Shown piece by piece: positions 16,906-25,094 of a DNA stretch of 64,000 bases. The notes under the pieces are model-generated. The model made no database searches and was not told the DNA's origin. It worked only from the letters and a program-made list of their open reading frames with translations. The stretch is from Halonatronomonas sp964558325. Its GTDB lineage: Bacteria; Bacillota; Halanaerobiia; Halanaerobiales; Halarsenatibacteraceae. The stretch spans positions 93,554-157,553 of the forward strand of contig CAZLCX010000001.1 of the NCBI GenBank assembly GCA_964558325.1, given 5' to 3'. Both the position numbers and the translations under genes were made by a program. Every line of letters begins with the position of its first letter. The stretch's first letter is position 1.

Positions 16906-18471
16906 ATGGCAGAAGAAGATAAGCTGGAAAGAGGTAGAGGATTAAAGGATATTGATCCGACGATATTCTGGGTTTCTGCTATTATTTCCGCAATCTTAAT
17001 AGTCTGGGGAGCTATGGCAACTGATCATTTTGGCGGGATTATTGACAATGTTTTCAATTTTTTAGTAGATAATTTTGGCTGGTTATATTTACTCTTTACT
17101 ATGGTAGTTTTTGTTTTAGTTATAGTTTTAGGCTTTAGCAGATTAGGAAAAATTAAACTTGGCAAACCTGATGAAGAACCTGAATACTCAACCCGTTCCT
17201 GGATAGCAATGTTATTTAGTGCCGGGATGGGAATAGGTCTGGTCTTCTGGGGAGTAGCGGAGCCAATCATGCATTATGCTTCTCCGCCCTTTGGGATGGA
17301 GGCAGAAACAAATGCAGCAGCCCTTGAAGCAGGAGCATCTTCATTTTTCCACTGGGGATTACATCCCTGGGCTTTATATGCCTTCTTTGGTTTAATGCTG
17401 GCCTATTTCTCATTTAGAAGGGGGCTACCACAGCTACCAAGTTCAACACTTTATCCTATATTAGGAAAAAAAGGAGTTAAAGGTGGCTGGGGAAAGATCT
17501 TTAATATTCTGGCTGTATTTGCAACTCTCTTTGGAATAGCAACTTCTCTTGGTCTCGGTGCCCAGCAGATTAATAGTGGCTTAAATGAATTATTTGGAAT
17601 GCCAGTTAATAATACCATGGCTTCAGTGATTGTAGTTGTAATAACATTTGCTTTTATAATTTCAGCTGTAACCGGTATTGATAAAGGAATTAAGATATTA
17701 AGTAATATCAACATAACTATTGGCGGCATCTTGCTTGCATTTGTTATTATATTTGGGCCAACAGTATTTATCTTGAATTTCACAATTGAAGCTACCGGGG
17801 AATATTTAAATCAATTTTTCACCAGAAGTTTCAATATAGGCTCAGTAACCGGTGACCCCTGGCCTGGCTGGTGGACTATTTTCTATTGGGCCTGGTGGAT
17901 AGCCTGGACCCCATTTGTTGGCGGCTTTATTGCCAGAATTTCAAGGGGCAGAACCATTAGAGAATTTGTTGTTGGTGTTGTCTTAGTGCCTGCCTTAGTC
18001 GGTATTGTCTGGTTTGGAACTATGGGCGGTACAGCTCTCCATTTAGAAATAATGGAAGGAATTGATATCTCAGGACCTGTTCATGATGATATAGCTGTTG
18101 CCTTCTTTGTTACATTACAGCAGCTTCCCTTAGGGGCGATTCTCAGTATTCTGGCAACGATCTTAATCAGTACATTCTTTATTACCTCTGCAGACTCAGG
18201 AACATTTGTCATGGGTATGCTTACTTCTAAAGGTAAATTAAATCCTTCTACTCAGGTTAAGGTTACCTGGGGTATTATCGAAGGTTTAATTGCGACTGTC
18301 TTAATACTTGCAGGTGGTTTGGGAGCTCTGCAGACTGCTTCAATTGCCGGGGCGTTCCCCTTTATGCTCTTTGTAGTTGTAAGTATGTTTGGCATCTTTA
18401 AAGCATTGAATGCTGATTACGAGTTAATGGAGAAAGGAGAATTTATCGGGGATATTGATTTAGATTACTAA
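16906..18471 (+). CDS. BCCT-family Na+-coupled betaine/quaternary-ammonium transporter
   Basis: 521-residue membrane protein with about 12 transmembrane segments. It imports trimethylammonium compounds such as glycine betaine. The sodium-binding GMGIG at residues 107-111 in FSAGMGIGLVFWGVAEP marks a Na+-coupled, BetP/OpuD-like member, unlike the Na+-independent CaiT antiporter. The family signature around FYWAWWIAWTPFVGGF, followed by ARISRGRTIREF, is complete. Unlike osmoregulated BetP, it lacks a long charged C-terminal tail. It precedes corrinoid and MttB methyltransferase genes, so its cargo is probably catabolic (betaine or another N-methylated amine) as well as, or instead of, osmoprotective. 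RBS CAGGAG. Confidence 0.92.
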   Translation: MAEEDKLERGRGLKDIDPTIFWVSAIISAILIVWGAMATDHFGGIIDNVFNFLVDNFGWLYLLFTMVVFVLVIVLGFSRLGKIKLGKPDEEPEYSTRSWIAMLFSAGMGIGLVFWGVAEPIMHYASPPFGMEAETNAAALEAGASSFFHWGLHPWALYAFFGLMLAYFSFRRGLPQLPSSTLYPILGKKGVKGGWGKIFNILAVFATLFGIATSLGLGAQQINSGLNELFGMPVNNTMASVIVVVITFAFIISAVTGIDKGIKILSNINITIGGILLAFVIIFGPTVFILNFTIEATGEYLNQFFTRSFNIGSVTGDPWPGWWTIFYWAWWIAWTPFVGGFIARISRGRTIREFVVGVVLVPALVGIVWFGTMGGTALHLEIMEGIDISGPVHDDIAVAFFVTLQQLPLGAILSILATILISTFFITSADSGTFVMGMLTSKGKLNPSTQVKVTWGIIEGLIATVLILAGGLGALQTASIAGAFPFMLFVVVSMFGIFKALNADYELMEKGEFIGDIDLDY

Positions 18472-18481
18472 ATAATATAAT

Positions 18482-18513
18482 CTGGCTGGTAATTGATCTA
18501 TATTGCCAGCCAG
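18482..18513 (+). repeat. Hairpin after the BCCT gene, overlapping the shared motif
   Basis: CTGGCTGG (18482-18489) pairs with CCAGCCAG (18506-18513) across a 16-base loop. This stem is mutually exclusive with the ATATTGCC/GGCAATAT stem of 18500-18520. It may be a weak terminator, since T-rich sequence begins about 15 bases later, or part of a two-state leader. Confidence 0.4.
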
Positions 18514-18527
18514 GCAATATAATAAAT
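18500..18527 (+). promoter_or_regulatory. Shared 28-bp motif, copy B (upstream of the corrinoid-protein gene)
   Basis: ATATTGCCAGCCAGGCAATA followed by TAATAAAT. It contains a perfect 8-bp inverted repeat ATATTGCC-AGCCA-GGCAATAT and matches copy A at 16761 in 24 of 28 positions. A TATAAT (18518-18523) overlaps its right half, so a repressor bound here would block a promoter; a convincing -35 is not visible. Confidence 0.55.
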
Positions 18528-18573
18528 TTTTTCCAATTATATAATCATGATTATATTAAGGAGGAATGCTTAA

Positions 18574-19212
18574 ATGGCAGATTTTGAAAAGTTAAGCGAA
18601 AGCGTAATCAAAGGAGAAGAAGAGAAGGTAAAAGAGCTGGTCCAGGCAGCAATAGATGAGGGTTTAGAGCCCAGCGAAATAATCAATCAGGGTCTAATTA
18701 GCGGAATGAATGTTGTTGGTAAGCGGTTTAAAGAAGGTGATATGTTTGTGCCAGAGGTGCTCTTATCAGCCCGCTCAATGAAGGGTGGCATGGAATTAGT
18801 TAAGCCTTTATTGGTTGAGGGAGATATGGAAGAGGCAGGCAAGGTTCTTTTAGGAACAGTTGAGGGCGACCTCCATGATATCGGCAAGAACTTAGTAGGA
18901 ATGATGATGGAGAGCGGCGGACTTGAAGTTATCAATTTAGGAACAGATGTAACAGCAGAAGAATTTGCAGAAGCAGTCAGAGAGCATAAGCCCGATGTCT
19001 TAGGAATGAGTGCGCTCTTAACAACCACAATGTTAGAAATGAAAAATACAATAGAAGTTTTAATAGAGGAAGGCTTACGGGATTCAGTCAAGGTAATAGT
19101 CGGTGGAGCGCCAGTAACCAGGGAATTTGCAGATGAGATAGGAGCAGACGGCTGGGCACCAGATGCAGCTTCAGCCAAAGACTTAGTCTTTGATTTAGCA
19201 GAAGTTAATTAG
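18574..19212 (+). CDS. mtgC: Methyltransferase cognate corrinoid protein (MtgC/MttC-like), copy 1
   Basis: 212-residue methyl-carrier protein. Residues 1-85 form the helical cap domain. The Rossmann B12 domain (about 90-210) carries the lower-ligand motif D99-L-H101-D-I-G104 in GDLHDIGKN. It accepts a methyl group from an MttB-type enzyme as methyl-Co(III) and passes it to a THF or other methyl acceptor protein. The MttB-family gene follows 17 bases later. AAGGAGG precedes the ATG. An apparently identical second copy starts at 20735; this copy is complete. Confidence 0.93.
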   Translation: MADFEKLSESVIKGEEEKVKELVQAAIDEGLEPSEIINQGLISGMNVVGKRFKEGDMFVPEVLLSARSMKGGMELVKPLLVEGDMEEAGKVLLGTVEGDLHDIGKNLVGMMMESGGLEVINLGTDVTAEEFAEAVREHKPDVLGMSALLTTTMLEMKNTIEVLIEEGLRDSVKVIVGGAPVTREFADEIGADGWAPDAASAKDLVFDLAEVN

Positions 19213-19229
19213 GTCAGGGGGGAAATTTA

Positions 19230-20735
19230 ATGAGCAAATATACAAGATCAAGGTTTAATATTAATAAGTCAGTTAATTATAGATCTTTAAGTGATGATGA
19301 GAGAGAAGAAATTTATCTGGCAGCCCTTGAAGTCCTGGAAAGAACAGGGGTTAAACTATTTTCAGAAGAAACAAGGGAGATAATGATTGAAGCAGGCTGC
19401 TGGCAGGATGATGAAGAAGAGGAACTAATCCGGGTTCCTATAGGATTAAGCCAGTGGGCTGTAGATTCTGCTCCCAATAAAATTATCCTTTATGACCGGG
19501 AAGGAAATCGTCAATTAGATTTAAGTACAACTCGAACTTACTATGGCCCAGGGCCAACTAATACCTATCACAGAGATCCCTATACTGGTGAGCATAGAAG
19601 GCCAGTTTTAGATGATACTGAAAATGTGGCTAGAGTTTGTGATGCCCTTGATAATATTGATTTTGTAATGGATTTAGGAACCCCGACTGGGGTAACTGAT
19701 AATATTGCCGATGTCCATGCCTTTAGAACATTAGTTGAAAACACAACTAAACCGATAGTCCACTGGGGCTTTGATATTGAGCAGTATGAAGATATGATTG
19801 ATATTGCCTCTATTGTAGCCGGTTCCCTGGAAAAACTTCAGCAGAAACCATTCTTTTTCCTTTATTCTGAACCGACTTCACCACTGCTCCATTCTAGAGA
19901 GGCAATTGAAAAGGTTATCTTTGCAGCCAGGAAAAAGATCCCGATAGTTTATACGCCCTGCGTTATTTCTGGTGCCACAACCCCGGCAACTATGGCTGGT
20001 ACCCTTGTCCAGGGAATAGCTGAAAGTATTGCAGGAATAACTTTATCTCAGCTGGTCCGGCCAGGAACCCCGATAATCATGGGTGGAGTATATGGAATAA
20101 TGGATATGAATACCACAATTTATAGTTATGGCAGCCCTGAATTTAATGTTCTTCAGGCCGGTATTGCCGAAGTTGCCCATCATATGGGAGTTCCTGTCTT
20201 TGGAACTGCAGGCTGTACAGATTCCCATACTATTGATGAACAGGCAGCGGCAGAGGCAGCCATGAGCATTCTAACAGCAGCCCAGTCAGGTGCAAACCTG
20301 GTTCATGACTGCGGTTATATCAGCTCAGGCCAGTGTGGTTCCCTTGAGCAGCTGGTTATGGACGATGAAATTATTGGTATGGTCAGGAGAATTATGCAGG
20401 GAATAGAGGTAACTGATGAGACCCTGGCGATTAATGTAGTTGATAAAGTAGGTCCAGGTGGTCATTTCTTAGGTGAAAGTCATACAGTTGAAAATTTCAA
20501 GAAAGAGACCTGGTTCCCAACTCTAATTAATAGAATGCGTCATGATGGCTGGAAACATCAGGCTGGAAGTTCAAGAATGGGAGAAAGAATAAAAGAAAAA
20601 CTCCATAAAATTTTAGATGAGCATCAGGTACCTGCTCTACCAGAAGAAAAACTTGCAGAGATACAAAAGATTATAGATAGGGCAGAAGCCCGGGAAGCCG
20701 AAAAAGATAAGAACAAGAAGGAGGGCAAAAAATAA
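19230..20735 (+). CDS. MttB-superfamily methyltransferase (non-pyrrolysine), 1
   Basis: 501-residue TIM-barrel methyltransferase related to trimethylamine methyltransferase MttB and to glycine betaine methyltransferase MtgB. It demethylates a quaternary or tertiary amine and methylates the neighbouring corrinoid protein. The frame is open throughout with no internal TAG, so it is of the non-Pyl type, whose known substrates include glycine betaine, proline betaine, carnitine and gamma-butyrobetaine. Visible conserved segments include YSEPTSPLLHS, the GTAGCTDSHTIDEQAAAEA loop and KVGPGGHFLGESHT. The true substrate is not readable, but the BCCT carrier favours a betaine. Its 3' end contains AAGGAGGG, serving the next corrinoid gene, whose ATG overlaps the stop. 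Confidence 0.9.
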   Translation: MSKYTRSRFNINKSVNYRSLSDDEREEIYLAALEVLERTGVKLFSEETREIMIEAGCWQDDEEEELIRVPIGLSQWAVDSAPNKIILYDREGNRQLDLSTTRTYYGPGPTNTYHRDPYTGEHRRPVLDDTENVARVCDALDNIDFVMDLGTPTGVTDNIADVHAFRTLVENTTKPIVHWGFDIEQYEDMIDIASIVAGSLEKLQQKPFFFLYSEPTSPLLHSREAIEKVIFAARKKIPIVYTPCVISGATTPATMAGTLVQGIAESIAGITLSQLVRPGTPIIMGGVYGIMDMNTTIYSYGSPEFNVLQAGIAEVAHHMGVPVFGTAGCTDSHTIDEQAAAEAAMSILTAAQSGANLVHDCGYISSGQCGSLEQLVMDDEIIGMVRRIMQGIEVTDETLAINVVDKVGPGGHFLGESHTVENFKKETWFPTLINRMRHDGWKHQAGSSRMGERIKEKLHKILDEHQVPALPEEKLAEIQKIIDRAEAREAEKDKNKKEGKK

Positions 20736-20930
20736 TGGCAGATTTTGAAAAGTTAAGCGAAAGCGTAATCAAAGGAGAAGAAGAGAAGNNNNNNNNNNNN
20801 NNNNNNNNNNNNNNNNNNNNNNNNNNNNNNNNNNNNNNNNNNNNNNNNNNNNNNNNNNNNNNNNNNNNNNNNNNNNNNNNNNNNNNNNTCAGCCAAAGAC
20901 TTAGTCTTTGATTTAGCAGAAGTTAATTAG
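20735..20930 (+). CDS. Second corrinoid protein gene, copy 2 of mtgC, interrupted by an assembly gap
   Basis: The first 54 bases (from ATG at 20735) and last 42 bases (to the stop at 20930) are identical to the ends of the complete gene at 18574. The middle is 100 Ns. If the copies are the same length, 543 bases (181 codons) are missing, a whole number of codons, so the gene is probably intact in the organism and broken only in the assembly. Identity continues 13 bases past the stop, into the ribosome binding site of the next MttB gene. It would serve as methyl carrier for the second MttB enzyme. It begins at the stop codon of the first MttB gene. Confidence 0.85.
20789..20888. other. Assembly gap of exactly 100 N
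   Basis: A standard-length scaffold placeholder lies inside the duplicated corrinoid-protein gene. The shared sequence on each side, compared with copy 1, is 55 bases (one base before the ATG plus 54; 42 plus 13 after the gap). The real missing length is expected to be about 543 bases, not 100. Confidence 0.95.
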
Positions 20931-20946
20931 GTCAGGGGGGAAAAAG

Positions 20947-22395
20947 ATGAAGAGTAGTTATCAAGCTGTAGCAGGTGTAAATCTAGAGGTTTTAACTGAA
21001 GATCAGATAGATAAGATGCTTGAAGCATCAACTAAAATATTAGAAGAAACCGGTGTCGTTTATTATGATGATGAGGCTATAGAAATAATGAAAAATGCCG
21101 GCTGCAAGGTAGAAGGAAACAGGGTCCGGATCCCGAATAAATTAGTTAAGGATGCTCTCAGCACAGTGCCAAATCGGGTTACCTTAAGTAATAGTCGAAC
21201 AAGGGAGCGGGTTGTTGATCTGACTAATAATAATGCTTATTTTGGTACTGGCTCAGACACCCCTAATTTCATGGATCCCTATACCGGGGAAAGGGTTAAA
21301 ACTTCAAAAGAAACTGTAGCCATGGCAACTAAGACTATTGATGCCCTAGAAAATCTTGATTTTGTAATGTCTTTAGGCATAGTTCAGGATGTACCCCAGT
21401 TAGTTTATGATCGCCATCAGTTTCAGGCAATGGTCTTAAATACTTCGAAACCGATTGTAATTACAGCCAATGATGCCGATGGTTATGGCGATATAATCAA
21501 GATGTGTGAAACGATTGTTGGTGGTGAACAGGAACTTAGAGATAATCCCTTTATGACATTATATGCAGAACCGATCTCACCTCTTCAGCATGCTGAAGAT
21601 GCAGCCCAGAAGCTGGTTCTTGCAGGTAAAAAATCATTACCAGTTGTTTATACACCATGTATTATGGCCGGAGGAACTGTTCCTGCAACCCTGGCCGGGG
21701 CAATGGCAACAGGACTTGCCGAGAGCTTGAGCGGCCTGGTCTTAAATCAGCAGGTAAATGCCGGTAATCCATTTATCATGGGTGGAGTCTTTACGATTAT
21801 GGATATGAATACAACGATCTTTGCCTATGGTGCTCCTGAATTTCATTTAATGCAGGCAGCCCTGGCAGATGTATCGAACTATCTTGATATACCAATGTTT
21901 GGAACCTGTGGCTGTACTGATTCTAAGGTAGTGGATCAGCAGGCGGCTATTGAAGATGCATTATCCATATTGATTACAGCTCAATCAGGTGCTAACCTAA
22001 ATCATGATGTTGGTTATATAGAGCATGGAAACTGCGCTTCACTGGAAAACTTAGTTATCTCCAATGATCTGATCGGCTTTGCCCGGAGAATTGTTAAGGG
22101 TATAGAAGTAAACGATGATACCCTGGGTTTAGATATTATCGACAAAGTCGGCCCAGGAGGCCATTTCCTTGGGGAGGCTCATACCCGGGAATATTTCAAG
22201 AAAGAGACCTGGTATCCTGATCTCTTTAAGAGACAGTTCTATGATAACTGGGAAATGGAAGGCGAGAAGACATTATTTGAGCGGAGCAATGAAAAGGTAA
22301 AGGATATCTTAGAAAATCATCAACCTGAGCCTTTACCTGATGATATTGTCGCAGAACTAGACAGGATAGTCCAGGAAGCAGAGGCAAAACTTTAA
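20947..22395 (+). CDS. MttB-superfamily methyltransferase (non-pyrrolysine), 2
   Basis: 482-residue homologue of the methyltransferase at 19230, with the same landmarks: YAEPISPLQHAEDAA, GTCGCTDSKVVDQQAA and KVGPGGHFLGEAHT, and no in-frame TAG. It differs at many positions in the N-terminal half, so it is an old paralogue, unlike the corrinoid genes, which look freshly homogenised. A different N-methylated substrate, or a second demethylation of the same one, is possible. AGGGGGG lies 6 bases before the ATG and belongs to the duplicated block. It is followed by a hydantoinase-like gene. Confidence 0.9.
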   Translation: MKSSYQAVAGVNLEVLTEDQIDKMLEASTKILEETGVVYYDDEAIEIMKNAGCKVEGNRVRIPNKLVKDALSTVPNRVTLSNSRTRERVVDLTNNNAYFGTGSDTPNFMDPYTGERVKTSKETVAMATKTIDALENLDFVMSLGIVQDVPQLVYDRHQFQAMVLNTSKPIVITANDADGYGDIIKMCETIVGGEQELRDNPFMTLYAEPISPLQHAEDAAQKLVLAGKKSLPVVYTPCIMAGGTVPATLAGAMATGLAESLSGLVLNQQVNAGNPFIMGGVFTIMDMNTTIFAYGAPEFHLMQAALADVSNYLDIPMFGTCGCTDSKVVDQQAAIEDALSILITAQSGANLNHDVGYIEHGNCASLENLVISNDLIGFARRIVKGIEVNDDTLGLDIIDKVGPGGHFLGEAHTREYFKKETWYPDLFKRQFYDNWEMEGEKTLFERSNEKVKDILENHQPEPLPDDIVAELDRIVQEAEAKL

Positions 22396-22426
22396 GAAAA
22401 TAATATTAATCAAGGAGGGGCCAGTA

Positions 22427-24397
22427 ATGGAAGAATTGGCTTTAGGTATTGATACCGGCGGAACTTTTACTGATGGAGTTGTAATTAACTTAAAAACTGA
22501 AGAAATTATTGCAGCCACAAAACAGGTTACCACCAGGGATGATTTAACTGTGGCCATAGATAATTGTTTAAAAGCTTTACTCTCCTCAGATAAATTCCAT
22601 CAGGAGGATATAAAACTGGTCTCTCTTTCCACAACCCTGGCCACCAATGCAATTGTTGAAGGGCAGGGTGCTGAAGTAGGTGCCATTTTAATAGGTTTTA
22701 ATTCAGTCGGAAAACTGCCGACAAAGCATCAGGCCGAGGTTGCAGGTGGCTGCACAATTAAAGGTAAAATCAAAGAAAAAATTAATTCCCAGGAAATTAT
22801 CCAGAAGGTTAATGAAATGAAAGAAAAGGTTGATGCCTTTGCAGTCTGTGGTTATCTCAGTGTTCGCAATCCAGTCCAGGAAAAAGCAGTTGCAGAGATG
22901 ATTAAAGAAGAGACAGGTTATCCTGTTGTCCAGGGCCATAATCTAAGCTCAGAGCTTGGTTTTCAGGAAAGGGCAAATACTGCTGTCTTTAATGCCCGGC
23001 TCTTGCCCTTAATCACTGATTTAATAACTGCAGTTGAAGAAAAACTTAAAGATTATCAACTTAATGCTCCTTTAATGGTTGTAAAGGGTGATGGAAGTTT
23101 AATTAGTGCAGAAGAGGCCAAAAAGAGACCAATAGAAACATCTTTATCTGGTCCTGCAGCCAGCGTGATTGGAGCCAGACAGCTTGCGGATATTGATGAT
23201 GGCATCATAATAGATATTGGCGGTACTACTACAGATTTAGCTCTTTTAAAAGATGGTCAGCCTGGCCTCAGCGAGGCTGGAGCTAGAGTTGGAGGCTGGT
23301 TAACCCGGGTTAAAGCAGCAAAGATAACCACAATTGGGCTTGGCGGTGATAGCCAGATCAGGGTAGATCAGTCAGGTCAATTAGAGATAGGCCCTGAAAG
23401 AGTTTTCCCTCTGGCCTGGGCTTCAGAAAAATATCCAGATCTGATTGATGAATTGAAGAAAATAAAGGCTGAAGATTATTTTCCTATCAATCATCAGCCA
23501 GTTTCAGTCCTGATTTATATTAAAGAGCCGGTAAAATATAGTTTGAGTGCAGTTCAGAAAGAAATAATTCAGAAGATCAAGGAAAAACCCCACACTATCA
23601 GGGAACTTGGCAGGATTTTAGATATTGACCCAGAGGTCCTTCCCTGGCATCAACTGGTTAAAACAGGTTGTCTCCACAGGGCCGGTTTAACTCCAACTGA
23701 TATGTTACACTGGCAGGATAAATACCTGGATTGGAATCAAGAAGCAGCCTGTCTTGCAGTTGAAATTACTGCCAGGAGAAAAGGAATGCCAGCTGGTGAA
23801 TTTGTTGATTTACTTGAAAAAGAAATTGAGATCAGGCTTGGCTCATTAATTATTGAATCGACTCTAAGAGATGAAACAGATAAATTAGATTTTAGCAGGC
23901 GAGAGGTCGAGTATTTTTACAGAAAATTACTAGAGGATAATGCTGGGTCCATCCTTGATTTTAAGGTTGAGCTTTCCCAGCCACTGGTTGGAGTTGGGGC
24001 ACCGGCCAGGGCCTATTTTCCTGGGGTGGTCGAAAGAATTTCAGCAGAACTTTACTTACCAGAATGGGCTGAAGTAGCCAATGCCGTTGGAACAGTGATG
24101 GGGAAGATTATTGAAAGAGTTAAAATTGTTATCAAGCCAGATGAAGTAGGTGCCGGTTATGCAGTTCATACTCCTGAGGAAAGGCTGGGATATAAACGCC
24201 TGGAGGCTGCATTAGAGACAGCTGAAAAACTTGGTAAAAAATTAGTTACAGAAAAAGCTGAGAGATCAGCAGCCAAAGATATTGAAATTTATGTTGATAG
24301 AGAAGATAAGTATGGTCGGTTTAGTGGTGGCAGAGAAGAGGATAGAATTTTTATTGAAACAATTCTGGATATTTCAGCAGTTGGTAAACCCTGGTAG
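22427..24397 (+). CDS. Hydantoinase/oxoprolinase A (HyuA)-like ASKHA ATPase
   Basis: 656-residue protein with both ATP-binding signatures of the HyuA family: N-terminal GIDTGGTFTDGVV (about residues 7-19) with SLSTTLATNAIVEG, and the second half-site IDIGGTTTDLALL (about 264-276), followed by GLGGDSQI. ATP-dependent hydantoinases open cyclic imides with a HyuB partner, but no HyuB is encoded here. Proteins of the same ASKHA fold also reactivate corrinoid proteins. Its place between an MttB gene and a methyl-THF methyltransferase gene suggests either ring opening of an N-methylated substrate or an ATP-driven corrinoid service role. The choice is open. AAGGAGGGG precedes the ATG. Confidence 0.75.
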   Translation: MEELALGIDTGGTFTDGVVINLKTEEIIAATKQVTTRDDLTVAIDNCLKALLSSDKFHQEDIKLVSLSTTLATNAIVEGQGAEVGAILIGFNSVGKLPTKHQAEVAGGCTIKGKIKEKINSQEIIQKVNEMKEKVDAFAVCGYLSVRNPVQEKAVAEMIKEETGYPVVQGHNLSSELGFQERANTAVFNARLLPLITDLITAVEEKLKDYQLNAPLMVVKGDGSLISAEEAKKRPIETSLSGPAASVIGARQLADIDDGIIIDIGGTTTDLALLKDGQPGLSEAGARVGGWLTRVKAAKITTIGLGGDSQIRVDQSGQLEIGPERVFPLAWASEKYPDLIDELKKIKAEDYFPINHQPVSVLIYIKEPVKYSLSAVQKEIIQKIKEKPHTIRELGRILDIDPEVLPWHQLVKTGCLHRAGLTPTDMLHWQDKYLDWNQEAACLAVEITARRKGMPAGEFVDLLEKEIEIRLGSLIIESTLRDETDKLDFSRREVEYFYRKLLEDNAGSILDFKVELSQPLVGVGAPARAYFPGVVERISAELYLPEWAEVANAVGTVMGKIIERVKIVIKPDEVGAGYAVHTPEERLGYKRLEAALETAEKLGKKLVTEKAERSAAKDIEIYVDREDKYGRFSGGREEDRIFIETILDISAVGKPW

Positions 24398-24412
24398 AAG
24401 GAGGACAGTAGT

Positions 24413-25060
24413 TTGGATAAGATAATTGCCTGTTCAACAATTAGAAGAGAAATTGAAGCATTAAATCCTGAGATGGAGGCAGAATATCTTGAATACGGTC
24501 TTCATCGAGCTCCAGAAAAATTAAATAAAAAGGTTCAGGAGGCAGTAAATCAATCAGAAAAAGCAGGCTTTCAGAGAATAAGACTGGGCTATGGGCTCTG
24601 TTCCAATGGAGTCGCAGGAATTAGCAGCCAGAAAGCTTCATTAATTGTTCCTAGAATGCATGATTGCATATCTATTCTCCTTGGTTCAAGTCAGTCTTAT
24701 CATCATGAATTTTGTAAAAATCCTGGGACAATCTATTTATCCAGGGGCTGGATTGAATTTGGAGGTGATCCTTTAAGCCAATTTGAGAATTATAAAGAAA
24801 GAGTGGGAGCTGATTTTGCTCAGGAGACTATCGAGCTTGAATATAAGAACTATACCAGGCTGGTTTTTATTAATACCTGGGTTGATGGTTTAGAAGAGTA
24901 CCGTGAATATGCCAGAAGAGCAGCAGATTTTATTAATCTAGAGTTTGAAGTAAAAGAGGGTGATCCAGAGCTATTGAAAATGTTACTTGCAGGAAAGGAA
25001 AATGATGAAATAGCTGTTTTTAAACCAGGAAGAATTATTTTGAGAACTGATCTAGTTTAA
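24413..25060 (+). CDS. DUF1638 domain protein
   Basis: 215-residue soluble protein recognisable as DUF1638 by the N-terminal IACSTIRREIEAL, YGLCSNGVAGI near residue 62 and MHDCISILLGS near residue 82. Conserved Cys and His residues in these segments suggest a metal or corrinoid site, but no function is established. DUF1638 genes are often found beside MttB methyltransferases and corrinoid proteins, as here. The start is a TTG at 24413 with AAGGAGGA about 8 bases upstream; no ATG is near. Confidence 0.75.
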   Translation: MDKIIACSTIRREIEALNPEMEAEYLEYGLHRAPEKLNKKVQEAVNQSEKAGFQRIRLGYGLCSNGVAGISSQKASLIVPRMHDCISILLGSSQSYHHEFCKNPGTIYLSRGWIEFGGDPLSQFENYKERVGADFAQETIELEYKNYTRLVFINTWVDGLEEYREYARRAADFINLEFEVKEGDPELLKMLLAGKENDEIAVFKPGRIILRTDLV

Positions 25061-25094
25061 ATTTAATCTTAATTTGAGTAGGGAGGAATATTAA

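Noticed and set aside
20789..20888. 100-base deletion or real low-complexity sequence
   Set aside because: Exactly 100 Ns is an assembly placeholder; flanks match the two ends of a complete gene copy.
19230..22395. Pyrrolysine-type MttB genes
   Set aside because: All three MttB frames are uninterrupted with no in-frame TAG, and no pyl genes are seen; they belong to the non-Pyl group.
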